Part shown: piece after piece, positions 42,295 to 52,499 of the stretch
Numbering within the stretch: position 1 is the stretch's first letter
Layout of the letters: each line of letters begins with the position of its first letter
Assembly (NCBI GenBank): GCA_030248215.1
Contig: JASANG010000669.1
Coordinates: 1 to 64,000, forward strand
Direction of reading: 5' to 3'
DNA: 64,000 bases
Source: Enoplolaimus lenunculus
Taxonomy: Eukaryota > Nematoda > Enoplea > Enoplida > Thoracostomopsidae
Notes under the pieces: generated by a model
Database searches by the model: none
Seen by the model: only the letters and a program-made list of their open reading frames with translations
What the model was told of the DNA's origin: nothing
Program-made: the position numbers and the translations under genes

Positions 42295-42535
42295 GTGGTG
42301 GATTCATAATTTTTTGGACGGTTGGCAGCGCGCAAAATATACTTGTGAAAAAACCTTGCGAGCGAAGCGAACGAGAGGCTAAAATCCGTTTTCGCAGCAC
42401 CAAACTAAAAATTTGTAAGGTAGAGACAATAATATCATAAGGGGAGTAAGCTCAACACAGAGTGAACGCACCCTGCCGAGTTCGAGAAGCTAAATTCAAT
42501 ATTCGGAGCACAAAATGAAAATTTGTAAGGTTACC
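42295..42535 (+). mobile_element. Family F-like fragments
   Basis: GGTGGATTCATAATTTTTTG, CTTGCGAGCGAAGCGAACGA, GAGGCTAAAATCCGTTTTCG and two AAAATTTGTAAGGT words. Ends are not clear. Confidence 0.4.
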
Positions 42536-42582
42536 AAACTATTTTATTATGAAAATATTCAAATGAGGGGCTTCCTCTCCTC

Positions 42583-42929
42583 GGCGCATGTTACTTTTAG
42601 GGCCGTCCCAGTTTCTGTTGGGTCTGTAAAAGAGTAGGCTTTTATATTTTAGCTTAGGCTTAGGCTTAGGCTTAGGCTTAGGCTTAAGCTTAGGCTTAGG
42701 CTTAGGCATAAGCTTAAGCTTAGGCTTAGGCTTAGGCTTAGGCTTAGGCTTAGGCTTAGGCTTAAGCTTAGGCTTAGGCTTAGGCTTAGGCTTAAGCTTA
42801 GGCTTAGGCTTAGGCTTAGGCTTAAGCTTAGGCTTAGGCTTAGGCCTAGGAATACGCTTTTGCAACGCTTAGACTTAGGCATAAAAATACGCTTAATCTA
42901 CAGTTACGACCCTAAAAGTAACATTACCC
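42583..42929 (+). mobile_element. TTAGGC MITE C with longest clean array, perfect TSD
   Basis: Left end GGCGCATGTTACTTTTAGGG, right end CCTAAAAGTAACATTACCC. CTCTCCTC on both sides (42575-42582, 42930-42937). The array (42650-42850) is about 33 hexamers, mostly exact GCTTAG, with CTTAAG variants at intervals of about 36 bases. Confidence 0.92.
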
Positions 42930-43034
42930 CTCTCCTCTATGGATTCACTCTTGTTTGAAAACACAGTCACACAATCAAACAATCGCTGCAATTGACCTTA
43001 CTCAATTCGTGGCCAAACTTACGTTTATTTACAG

Positions 43035-43257
43035 TCAAGAGCCTCAGTCAATTTATGTTTGACTGCGACCTGTGCCATCCTATTAAAAATAGAATCTGGG
43101 CTAAAATTAAAAGACGTCGGCACCTGATACATACCAATCCTTCAGATATATCCAACCCAGAGAATATTGTTTACGTTGATATGTGTGTAGCTTTCACTCC
43201 GCCCGTGAGTGTCCTGACCCGAGTTGGTGAGTGTCCCACATTGAACCCAAGGCGGGT
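43035..43257 (+). CDS. Weak candidate exon
   Basis: A TTTATTTACAG acceptor-like site ends at 43034. A frame stays open from there to a GTAAGT donor at 43258-43263, with alternative GTGAGT donors near 43205 and 43227. The predicted peptide of about 74 residues includes CDLC, a basic stretch AKIKRRRH and a C-terminal part with several Val and Pro. No family is recognised. It lies in a repeat-free gap between a TTAGGC MITE (ending 42929) and a GAGTT MITE (starting 43642). It is on the strand opposite to the better candidate at 60460-61045, so both would need to belong to different genes. Confidence 0.2.
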
Positions 43258-43641
43258 GTAAGTCAGCGAGCTCTCGATGAAGTCAATTTAGTGAGATTGG
43301 ACTGAGAGAACGCGCAAAAAACGGCTTCCTTGGTCGTTTGGAATAAATCGATTGTAAAATCGCAGATAAATCTTCACCGGCATTTTCAAAGTCATTGTGT
43401 GATATAAAGAAGAAAGCCGGGTATATTAATGTAATTTCAGTAGTACAGGCGCACCGAAACACGAGTGTCTGGGGTGTCAGATGACACCTCCATAGCAAAA
43501 ATATAGCAGTGTCACTGGCAGCTCTAAATCCGCAATGAAAACTTTCGTTTGTGGAATTTGAAAAGTTTTATGCGAAAAATATCCGCTTTTCTCGGGCGCT
43601 TCGCTGGCGATGCTTTTTTAATCTACTGTGCCTGTTTTATA

Positions 43642-43846
43642 CACTGTAAATTTCAGTGAGTTGATTTTAACTCAGAATGAGTTGAATCACTTAGTCTGAG
43701 TTAGGAATATAAGAAGTCAGAATTTTTAGTGTAACTGAGAGTGAGAATCAACTCAACTCAGAGTGAGTTAATGTATACTGATTTTAATTTAGAAATAACT
43801 AACTCGCTAGCTGAATTGATTAATCAACTCATTGTAATTTACAGTG
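43642..43846 (+). mobile_element. Family I MITE, TA-flanked
   Basis: CACTGTAAATTTCAGTGAGT start, TGTAATTTACAGTG end; TA on both borders. Part of the left arm is missing compared with other copies. Confidence 0.85.
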
Positions 43847-43960
43847 TAACTCTTGGTTGTTGTCAACCAATGATGATCGGGTTCATTACCAAACTGACCC
43901 ATAACCAAACTGTTTTGTCCGTATTCCACACTCCTAAAAAATTTTCTCGCGTTCCTACTG

Positions 43961-44161
43961 CACTGTAAATTCCAGTGAGTTGATAAATCAATTCAGCAAG
44001 CGAGTTGGTTATTTCTGAAATAATATCATTAAACATTGACTCAGTCTGAGTTGAGTTGATTCGCATACTGAGTTGAGTTGACTGTGTGTAAGTTGGTTAA
44101 TTAACTCAGAATGAATTGAATCAACTCGAAATTCTGAGTTTTGATAGAATGACTCAGAGAG
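43961..44161 (-). mobile_element. Family I MITE, truncated
   Basis: CACTGTAAATTCCAGTGAGT start, running to CTGAGTTTTGATAGAATGAC; the far end is missing. It lies 114 bases from the preceding copy in the opposite orientation. Confidence 0.75.
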
Positions 44162-44271
44162 CATTTAATTTCGAGACGATAAAGGCACAAAAGAAATCGT
44201 TGTGAGCGACAACAAAATTTTGGCCTTCGAACAGCCATTCAGATGCTCTTGAATATAAGTTTACTAAAACC

Positions 44272-44395
44272 AAGAGTGCATGATACAAGAGTGTGCAATG
44301 CTTGGGGCTCCGCGTGTTACAAAATGTACCACCGGGAGTTGCGTTTTTTGGCCGACCGCCCTTGTTTAGAGGGGTTCTCTGAGTAATGTAAACAG
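44272..44395 (+). mobile_element. Family D MITE, left part
   Basis: CAAGAGTGCATGATACAAGA, GGGGCTCCGCGTGTTACAAA, GAGTTGCGTTTTTTGGCCGA, then unrelated sequence after AGAGGGGTTC. Confidence 0.65.
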
Positions 44396-44867
44396 TTCAA
44401 CGGAAGTAGACAATACGTTTTTTAGTCAAATAAGTGAAAAATATGACGAGATTATAATACGAAAACAACTTTTTCAGCGGTGTACTCATTTGGTCAATCT
44501 TAGACTATTACGCTATCAAATTTTAAGCTAAAATGCGCTTTACGTCTTAAGGTTAAGTCTTAGCGTTCAACTGGGTTTGTTTTGCCGGAGCTTCAAAGTA
44601 ACCGGTTGAGTTTAACTAAAAAATTCCACAAATTGAAAAATGAACTCATTTTAGCTGTAAAACTGTCACGGCGGTCACGGCTCAACACCCAAATTCGCCA
44701 GTTCCTTATTTTGGTTGAATTGAATTGAACAAAAGTTTACCGTTTCGAGCGAGAAAGTATTGTTTGTGAGTAAAGTTGTAAATTTGAATGAAACTTTACT
44801 CACAGTGTGAAACAATTAAATTGAAATAATTACTTCCTGGAAACTTAAGTTGGAACGAAACACTACT

Positions 44868-45022
44868 CACAGGTCGGCAGTCAGCTCAACATAGGGGGCA
44901 AAATTATCCCTAGGGGTGGAATTAGAGGGTTTCAGAGATGGCGTAAACTTTTATAGGAGACCCAAAATACTTTCAGAGACGGGCAGAGCAACCACTTGTT
45001 TAGTCTGTGGCTACGGACCTGA
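44868..45022 (+). mobile_element. Family G MITE
   Basis: CAGGTCGGCAGTCAGCTCAA start and TCTGTGGCTACGGACCTG end are inverted, with GGGGGCAAAATTATCC inside. Confidence 0.55.
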
Positions 45023-45077
45023 GTTGACAGTTTTATTTTGAGGTAAACTTTGCTGACTCGCTGGTTGTGTTGCAGAA

Positions 45078-45330
45078 ACATTACTGTTTGCATGTGAGGC
45101 ATGATTGTCCTAGTGGATATGCAATAAATGCAATACACATTGCGTTGTACGGTTGACACATATAGTCGACGAAAAATGCAGTTGCAGATGCGGGCTGCAT
45201 GGCGCAGTGGTAGAATATTCGCTTAAAAAGCCGTAGGCTGAGAGTTCGATCCCTGTTCTGGCGGCCCGCTTTTCCAGCTGCTTACTTGAAAGGACTGATG
45301 TCCCGGTTCCTACCTTGACTGACAATGACT
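45078..45330 (+). mobile_element. tRNA-derived repeat, plus strand
   Basis: Leader (GGATATGCAATAAATGCAAT), tRNA-like segment 45192-45267, and tail (GCTTTTCCAGCTGCTTACTT, CCCGGTTCCTACCTTGACTG) in the same order as 19790-20040 on the other strand. About 100 bases of leader before the tRNA part is unusual for a SINE, whose tRNA part is normally at the 5' end. Confidence 0.75.
45192..45267 (+). pseudogene. tRNA-like segment, 76 nt
   Basis: GGGCTGC and GCGGCCC pair over 7 bp (one G-U). The A box TGGCGCAGTGG and B box GTTCGATCCC are near consensus. The D, anticodon and T stems do not pair well, so it looks like a tRNA-derived promoter inside a repeat, not a working tRNA. Confidence 0.55.
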
Positions 45331-45600
45331 TAAGTCGAATTCCAACTTAAGATTTTACTTAATTTTTGTAGTTTTCACCCAACTCGGAGGATTTCAACAA
45401 CATTTGAAATTTCCCGAATAATCAACAGTTGCTGAAGTGTGCGCTGATTTTAAGCCGTTAGTGGTAACTTTAAAATGGTACAGTTTGTTTGTTTCGGAGC
45501 AGGCAATTAATTAAAATTTTTGACCCGTAATCTTAAACCTCCTTATTGATTTAAGTCCTAAATCGACTACGACGTCGGCTTAAGTAATGTCACTGTAACT
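45331..45600. mobile_element. Possible family N relative
   Basis: TGACTTAAGTCGAATTCCAA at left and ACGACGTCGGCTTAAGTAAT at right echo the CTTAAGTA-rich ends of family N, but the TGGCTGGGTTTC terminus is absent. Confidence 0.3.
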
Positions 45601-45649
45601 CAACCAATATTTGAATTTCTTAGACTGAAATTGAAATTTTAAAATATAC

Positions 45650-45919
45650 TTAACCCCTTCTCACATAAACTTGACTATGGGCAGCTCAACGCAGTGTAAA
45701 TACGTTAAATAATATATATCGCACAGTGTTTAACAATTGCAACACGTATACATAGTACTAAATCACCACAAGACGTGAGAGCCCCTTTGTGCTCGACATC
45801 AAGGTCCTACAGCTGAGTGGTGATGGTAAACGCCTCCCATTCAAGTCACTGGAGTTCGAATTCTTGCAAAAAAGTAGGTCTCAGAAGAAATAGAAAATAT
45901 TCATGTAATAAAGGGTTAA
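45650..45919 (+). mobile_element. Family S element, first subfamily
   Basis: TTAACCCCTTCTCACATAAA at left, TCATGTAATAAAGGGTTAA at right. Central part nearly identical to 8499-8770 (ACAATTGCAACACGTATACA). The GTTGCC palindrome is decayed. Confidence 0.8.
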
Positions 45920-46084
45920 AACAATAAAATCCTTTGTAATACATTCTCGTAAAGCGAGCGGGTCGTATTTTCTAAAGGCGCCGTTAAAATCATTTTGTCA
46001 GAAATTCTGTTTAATTGAAGGTTGTAAAAAATTATTCAACCATAACTAAATATGTCTCTGTGAAAAAGTTTCTAATATCCTTTA

Positions 46085-46945
46085 GACAACCAACGTATTT
46101 CCCAGAGGCTGAGCATACCCATAACCAGCGGAGACAGGTAGGGCTCAGCTCTTGGGCGAATTTTGACTCTATAGAAAATGTTCAACCTTACTAGTAAGTC
46201 AGCGAAACCCCTTGTATGTCTCTCCTGATAAACGTTTAGCCCCCCCAGGGTCCACGAAAAGATCAAAGGAGGGACGTTTTTTGTTTGAGTGCAATAGAGT
46301 AAGCTTAAGCTTTAAACTAATTTTTTGATTGGCTTAGGCTTAGAAATATTTTCAATCTTACGCTTAGGCTTTTTAGGCTTAGGAATATGCTCATTCTTAC
46401 GCTTAGGCTTAGGCTTAGGAATATGCTCATTCTTACGCTTAGGCTTAGGTTTAGGCTTAGGAATATGCTCATTCTTACGCTTTAGGCTTAGGCTTAGGCT
46501 TAAGCTTAGGAATATGTTCATTCTTACGCTTAGGCTTAGGCCTAGGCCTAGCTAAGATGAGCATATTCCTAAGCCTAAACCTAAGCCTAAGCGTAAGAAT
46601 GTTCATTCCTAAGCCTAAGCCTAAGGAATAACACAAACCTAAGCCAAACCAAACAAAATAACATAATTAGACTTAGTCTAAAGCTTAAGCTTAGGCTTTT
46701 TAGGCTTAGGAATATGCTCATTCTTACGCTTAGGCTTAGGCTTAGGAATATGCTCATTCTTACGCTTAGGCTTAGGTTTAGGCTTAGGAATATGCTCATT
46801 CTTACGCTTTAGGCTTAGGCTTAGGCTTAAGCTTAGGAATATGTTCATTCTTACGCTTAGGCTTAGGAATATCCTTGTAATACTGTTCCGCCCCTTTTCT
46901 TTACATTGGCCCTCCTAGCAACGTGAGCTGTCTACGAACCTGTGG
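46085..46945 (-). mobile_element. Family G MITE split by a TTAGGC MITE
   Basis: Left part to CGTTTAGCCCCCCCAG (46248) and right part CCTCCTAGCAACGTGAGCTG (from 46911) make one family G element with the 662-bp insertion removed. Confidence 0.65.
46249..46910. mobile_element. TTAGGC MITE A with head-to-head arrays, TSD 6/8
   Basis: Left end GGTCCACGAAAAGATCAAAG, right end CTTTTCTTTACATTGGC. Flanks CCCCCCAG and CCTCCTAG agree at 6 of 8. The array runs TTAGGC to about 46548, then inverts to CCTAAG (46558-46640), then runs TTAGGC again (46690-46875). 46688-46860 nearly repeats 46365-46535, including GCTTTTTAGGCTTAGGAATA. It looks like one element inside or recombined with another. Confidence 0.8.
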
Positions 46946-47242
46946 CTGAATGACTTTGTAAATATAAAAATGTATTAGCAGTCCTGGGTCAACTTTGATC
47001 AGACCGCTCGCTAACATCGCCATCGTTTTCGCCAACGTAGTCTTAGAACCATTTTTCCACAAAATAACCTTAAAATACAGTTTTGTTAAAGCGAAATCCG
47101 ATAAAAATTAAATTCATTTTGTGTGATATGTCATTGATAACGTGAAAATCAAAACAATATCCAATCAGAGTACGAGCAGCACAGGGGGATCCAAGCGGAA
47201 GTTTCAACTGTCGGGATGATAAAAGGGATTAAGCATCACGAT

Positions 47243-47310
47243 CCATGTTACGTTTAGGGTCGCCTTGTGTTGCAGTAAGAGTACCGGTATAGGCTTAGGC
47301 TTAAGACTAT
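47243..47310 (+). mobile_element. TTAGGC MITE C, left fragment
   Basis: ATCCATGTTACGTTTAGGGT, GTAAGAGTACCGGTATAGGC, then two TTAGGC units. Confidence 0.5.
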
Positions 47311-47336
47311 TGTAGTGATTTGAATATGGATGTAAT

Positions 47337-47650
47337 ATGAGGAGTCCTCATTTGGAGTCCAAGTGATGAGGGGTCCTCATTTGGAGTCCAAGTTATTTGG
47401 GGTCCTCATTTGGAGTCCAAGTGATGAGGGGTCCTCATTTGGAGTCCAAGTTATGTGGGGTCCTCATTTGGAGTCCAAGTGATGAGGGGTCCTCATTTGG
47501 AGTCCAAGTTATGTGGGGTCCTCATTTGGAGTCCAAGTGATGAGGGGTCCTCATTTGGAGTCCAAGTGATGAGGGGTCCTCATTTGGAGTCCAAGTGATG
47601 AGGGGTCCTCATTTGGAGTCCAAGTTATGTGGGGTCCTCATTTGGAGTCG
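47337..47650. repeat. 29-bp minisatellite, about 10.8 units
   Basis: Unit ATGAGGGGTCCTCATTTGGA + GTCCAAGTG. Two unit types (starting ATGAG and ATGTG or ATTTG) alternate over much of the array, giving a 58-bp dimer, with a run of ATGAG types in units 8-10. Units are almost identical apart from these positions. Confidence 0.95.
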
Positions 47651-47969
47651 TAGTTTTAGACTTTCATTTCTAATTTATCATTACACCGTGGATTAGACAA
47701 ATATAGGTTTAGGATTAAAAATAGGATTAGGCCAAAAGTATACTTTCTCAAGAATATAAAGCTGGCTTAGGTTACGCCAAGCTTAATGGGATTTTTTCAC
47801 GGAAATTGGTTAGACTTTTTTATATATTCTGACCCAGGGATCGTCCCGCGCGGGTATGGCGGGGGTCACTAACCGAAGGTTTTGGGGGGGGGGGAGATTA
47901 CATACGGATGGTTAATGATTTAAGTGATATCAAGGAATATGTCTGGCCGTATCGAACCGCGCACAATGT

Positions 47970-47989
47970 TGTTGTTGTTGTTGTTGTTC
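47970..47989 (+). repeat. (GTT)n microsatellite
   Basis: Six to seven TTG triplets. Confidence 0.85.
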
Positions 47990-48090
47990 AAATGTCAGAC
48001 AGAACGCAGCAAACCGAAACATTTACACTAAGTTTATCACTAAACAGACAATTCGAGAACAGCGTTGCTTAGGAGCGAAGAAACTCTAAA

Positions 48091-48240
48091 GTATACCTGT
48101 AGCCAGCTCATCTTGCTAGGGGGGCTAAAATTTTTCACGACGGGCTTATAAGGGGTTTTCGTTGACTTACAAGCAAAGTTGAAATTTTTCCAGGGCGGGG
48201 GGGCTGAAACCGCCCTGAGCCCCTGCTTGGTTACTGTCCC
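48091..48240 (+). mobile_element. Family G MITE
   Basis: CCTGTAGCCAGCTCATCTTG start, GACTTACAAGCAAAGTTGAA, ending GCCCCTGCTTGG. Confidence 0.65.
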
Positions 48241-48413
48241 GATTTGAAAGAGACACATGAGCCGCAGGCAGGAGTGTGGTATGGAGAGGGTCAGCAACAG
48301 CGAACGATTCAGTTTTTATACCGAAATTAGTTGATTTTTTTGTACCATTTTCATTTTGGCCAAAATCAAATTTTTTTCGAAAATATTGGACTTAATCGAG
48401 GCGACCGGTCGTA

Positions 48414-48689
48414 CAGGCGGATCCAAAAGTTTTGCCGGGGGGGTAGGCTGGCACACGTTATGAAACGCAAAATTGTACGGTAGATACCTTATAATTTTAT
48501 CACCAAAAAAATTTCTGAGGGCGAAAATTTTTAAGTTTAGCCGCACAAAAAATTCTACTGGAAAAAACGGTGTTTTTGACAAAATAATTTTCTGACGGTA
48601 AAAAATTGTAACGTAGGAACATTACCATTTTTACACCAAACAGTTTCTGACCAGGGGCGTACGCCCACCCCCCTTTGAATCCGCTAGTA
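48414..48689 (+). mobile_element. Family F MITE
   Basis: CAGGCGGATCCAAAAGTTTT start, CCCCTTTGAATCCGCTAGTA end. Several AAATTTTTT and TAGGTACCTT-like words inside. No clear target duplication. Confidence 0.7.
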
Positions 48690-48860
48690 AGTAGCTGGTC
48701 GGTGACAAATTTCCGTTTTACAAACAAAACAAAGGAAAACAAAACTGTTGTGAAACATGGAAATGTTAACATTGTTTCCAATAGTTAAGATGTGTTTTCT
48801 TCACCTGCAAGACAATAAATGTATATTCATGCATAAATGAACGAACACAAACTTCAAGCG

Positions 48861-49020
48861 CAGTGCCGGAGCAGGCTAGGGTGGCGGCTTCCCAAAAAAT
48901 TCTAGAGTGGGGGCACGTTAACCAAGTTGAATATTAACGGCTATTTTGTATTTAAAATCTTGTTACGGTGGGGGCTCATCTTTGGATTTGGGACCCCTTA
49001 AATGGGGGGTATAGAAGGTT
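48861..49020 (+). mobile_element. Family E MITE, right end decayed
   Basis: CAGTGCCGGAGCAGGC start, TATTAACGGCTATTTTGTAT and GGGGGGTATAGAAGG in family order. Confidence 0.6.
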
Positions 49021-49145
49021 GGTACAGTTGCAACATTTAAACACAAATATCCGGGTTCATGATTTGTCAAAGCTAAAAACCAAACCCGAAACCGGACGCA
49101 ACACTTGCCGCCATTGGCGAATCGTCAAATTTGTGAATCAATATA

Positions 49146-49306
49146 TTACAGCTGGAACGCCTCACATACGTATCTTGGGCAACTTTTCAGCATTACTTTG
49201 TTTACAATAATTTCTTAGCAAACACACATGATTGTTCTATGAAAGGAAAAATTGCAATGAAATTGGTTTCGCAACTTTTGCGTATTGCACAAAGCTGGCC
49301 GACTAG
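49146..49306 (+). repeat. Dispersed repeat T, copy 1
   Basis: Shares CACATACGTAT.TTGGGCAA, CAGCAT.ACTTTGTT and TTTGCGTATTGC with 56689-56850. Ends not defined. Confidence 0.65.
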
Positions 49307-49309
49307 TAT

Positions 49310-50035
49310 GATTTAAGTGTTAATACAAAATTTTGGTTTTGATCTGCGTTGGGGGGCCTAAAAGGGTGTAGCCCCCGCACTACGGATCCGCGAGTGATAA
49401 CCGTATCCCAAATGCACGAATCTAATTGTGGTGTGGCTGTCTCCAAGCCAAAACACAACGCAGGCTCATGATTTGCAACAACCATTTTACCAGGGCCTCG
49501 AACATTAATGTCCGGAGTTTTAGTAGAGGTTTGAGAAGACAATCGCCGCTTGAACCTCAGCTAATTTAAGTAGCGTCATAGTCTCAAAAACACTTTTACC
49601 TTCTAAAAACACAGTTTGAGCTTTTAAACCAATCATCATCGTTTGTGAATTTTAACCACAATCACCACTGAATGGTTTGTTTAACAATGATACATTTCCG
49701 ATTCCGGACTCAAATTTGATCACAAACGACCGGCATCATTTTAAGCAACGCAATTCTATTCACAAGAAGTGACGTCACTTGGCAGGGCCGTGAGCAGGTT
49801 TTTGAAAACTGGATCGGTCCACACAGGTTTGGAGGAGGTGCGAAAACTGCCCCCATTTGTGAGCAGACTGTGGGTCCAATAGCGTTCCGGTCCTGCCGGC
49901 CAACAAGGGCAGTCCGGCCATTGTCGGATCGGTTTTAACAGCTGAGGACGGCCTTGGCTGTGCTTCTTTTATCATTTTCTATTATGGTTGATAGGAAAAC
50001 AACCTTAAAAGCAGTATACACTAAACCATGGGCGC
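49310..50035. other. Mostly unassigned
   Basis: 49310-49395 contains AAAATTTTGGTTTTGATCTG and GGATCCGCGAGTG, an F-related fragment. 49785-49945 is GC-richer with CCGGCC and GGATCGGT words but no family was recognised. Confidence 0.3.
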
Positions 50036-50036
50036 G

Positions 50037-50203
50037 GACTCGTAGCCAAGGGGGGCAGGGATGCTCATGCCCCCTGGAAAACAATTTTGACACCCCCCTA
50101 GAAAATTTTCAACCTTGCTTGTTAGTCATTGGAAACCCTTGAATACCCCTCCTGAACAATTTTTAGCCCCCCCCTAGCAAGGTGAGCTGGCTACAGGCCT
50201 GTA
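50037..50203 (-). mobile_element. Family G MITE, well preserved
   Basis: Left GACTCGTAGCCAAGGGGGGC, right CTAGCAAGGTGAGCTGGCTA, then CAGGCCTG. Contains TTTTCAACCTTGCTTGTTAG. Termini CAGG/CCTG would suit a hAT-type element. Confidence 0.7.
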
Positions 50204-51660
50204 TGAGCTAGTTTTTGTTTACTGCTAATATATAACAACTTGTTTCGAATTACCGCAGCATATACCAGGTTTCAACGAACGGAAAACACCGAAACGACAA
50301 GGATTTAAGCCCCGCCGGCTGTAAATAAATTTAAAATTCAATTTTAAAAGTCTCCTGACCCTGTGAAACTTGGGTTTAAAAACATTTATTTTAGTTTCGC
50401 TGTTTGGGACAAAAACTTTCTTAGCCAGTAATTTATGTTGTATGCTATTGTCGACCACGTTTATGGGTGTATTTGGTTCAGGAAATTGTACAAACAGACC
50501 CCGCAAACAGGCTATGAATCAGATTGGTTGAAGCAACTTTTAGTGGTCCGACGCGTAAGCTACTCTGATTGGTACATTTTGTTTTACGGAATTTAGTGAA
50601 TTTTTCGGAAAAAACCACATTCTGAAACTGGTAAAGTCACGAGACATTTCACTACCCTGCGGTATCAGGACCGTCGGAGCGGTTTGAAAATTGACGCCGT
50701 CCGGTTCGGACGGCTTTGTCATCGGCGCCTTATTTCAACATATCTTGGAGACTGGCGGAATACAAGGCCAGAACAAATTGGTCCCGGCCAATAGGGCAGC
50801 CATATCTTATTTTAAAATGTGTTTATTTAACTCACATTGTAAATTCAAATTTGAAAAAATATTCAACAAAACGAAACTTTTGTGACAATTTTTTCTCGGG
50901 TTCTTTTGAGACCTCAAATCTGTTTTTGAGTTAAAAATTCAAACCAGAAGTTCACTATTGGCTTTGTTCAAATCTCGCACGTTCGCTCACTCGTGGGATG
51001 TCGCATTTAATCAATGTCAGTCGCTTTTGTTCTCAGTCGGCCGGTTATCAAACCACTACCCTAAGTAGGGTGTATACAGACCAAGGCGGGCTAACCCCCA
51101 GCCTAAGGGTCTTCCCAACAGGGATCAAATTAAAGTTTTGTATTATAAGGTGTAGCACTAAAATGGCGTTTGGCTTTTCGATAGTTTCGCTAGCGAATAT
51201 TTTCTCACGGGGATATTTCTTGCGCTGTCCCTTTTTTAGGATATTGTGGACCCACAAATGATGCCGAGCCGAGGAAGTTTTGTTGATAGGGGCAGACAGT
51301 AAAAAACGACTAAATTTTGCTTCGAGATAGAATAGACACACTGTTACCGATAGTTCAATAAAACAGTGTCTCAGCTTAATTATCATAAATAAAATTTGTT
51401 TCAATCTGCGACCCTCGATTCCCCACCCACGGCTCCGAGTCTCGATACACCCTTGTCCGTGTTGGGTGTGCGTTCGTGGCTTGACCCAGCAAAAAATCGC
51501 TTCAAATTTAAAACCGACAGCAAAGTTTTAAAATTTCAAAAAAATAAGGCTGTTTTTGAAGTCTCAATAATTTATATCAACGCCAGCTAAAATCAGAGTA
51601 AGCAACCACGACACGGCAGACACAACGAATAGAGACACACCAGCCGCCCGGGAGCGTCTA
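50204..51660. other. Mostly unassigned
   Basis: 51080-51215 has AAATTAAAGTTTTGTATTAT and AAATGGCGTTTGGCTTTTCG, F-related words. 50660-50740 is GC-rich with CCGTCCGGTTCGGACGG, a short palindrome. Nothing else recognised. Confidence 0.3.
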
Positions 51661-51664
51661 CAGC

Positions 51665-51839
51665 CAGTGTCGGAGCAGACAAGAGTGGGGGCTGCCCGAT
51701 AACTTTAGGGTGGGGACCTACAAACTCGTGAGCGAAGCGAGCAGGAAGCCAGACGCATTTTAAAACTTAGGCAGTTTCTGTGTTAACCGGTTAGAGTGGT
51801 GCCCTCAAATGGGGACATGGGGGTGTTGGTCCGGCCCTT
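51665..51839 (+). mobile_element. Family E MITE
   Basis: CAGTGTCGGAGCAGACAAG start, TGTTGGTCCGGCCCTT end, with AACTCGTGAGCGAAGCGAGC and AGGAAGCCAGACGCATTTTA inside. Flanks TCTACAGC and TCTACGAT agree at 5 of 8. Confidence 0.7.
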
Positions 51840-52023
51840 TCTACGATTATGGGACAGAGGGGGTATTTTTCGTCCATAAAAATCACTTTGAATAGACTTT
51901 AGAGCGCCGTTCGGTATCTTTGATGTCAAAAATTGTCTTTTGTATGAGGATATATTCTATCAAATCTCAGAAACGCCATTCAAGAAAAATTAGAAGCGGA
52001 ACCAACACGTTCCTTAGTCATTT

Positions 52024-52181
52024 TTATACAGCGCTAAGTCTTCCTGGTGCACTTGACCACGAGACAACTGCAAAACTGTGGCCGGAATTTTTGTCTGATA
52101 GCTTATCATACTAAAATTCCAGCTACAGTCTAACAGCTGTCTCGTCGTCAAGGGCACCAGGGAGACTTAGCGCTGTATAAC
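52024..52181. mobile_element. 158-bp foldback MITE
   Basis: TATACAGCGCTAAGTCTTCC, TGGTGCACTTGACCACGAGA at left pair with the right arm TCTCGTCGTCAAGGGCACCA, GGGAGACTTAGCGCTGTATA. About 40-bp inverted ends, only copy seen here. Confidence 0.7.
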
Positions 52182-52499
52182 ACTGACTCTGGAAACTATT
52201 CGCTTCGCTTCTATTTTTTCTGAGTGGGATTTCTGAAATTTTTTCTACCCTGAGAACCTGGCTTAGGCCTGACGTAGGAAAGATAGGAACATCCTTTGAC
52301 GAGTAATGTTTACCCGACCGTCAACTGGAACTTTTCTACTGGCCACAAATAGAAGATTTAATTTAGACATACATTTTTCAAACGATATTCATCTCAGTAA
52401 ACACAAACATAAACGTGTCTGGGGTGATCGGTTGGCCCAAAGGGAGCATCCAGGCCTAGCCCCCCCCAACTGAAACCAAAGCCGAACGTTTGTGTTAAT

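Noticed and set aside
42650-42850. Interstitial telomere or chromosome-end fusion
   Set aside because: The TTAGGC run is enclosed by MITE ends and an exact 8-bp target duplication, so it arrived as transposon cargo.
45192-45267. Functional tRNA gene
   Set aside because: The acceptor stem and promoter boxes are good, but the D, anticodon and T stems do not pair and the segment is embedded in a repeat also found at 19790-20040.
47337-47650. CRISPR-like array
   Set aside because: Units are contiguous 29-mers with no unique spacers, in a eukaryotic context; it is a minisatellite.
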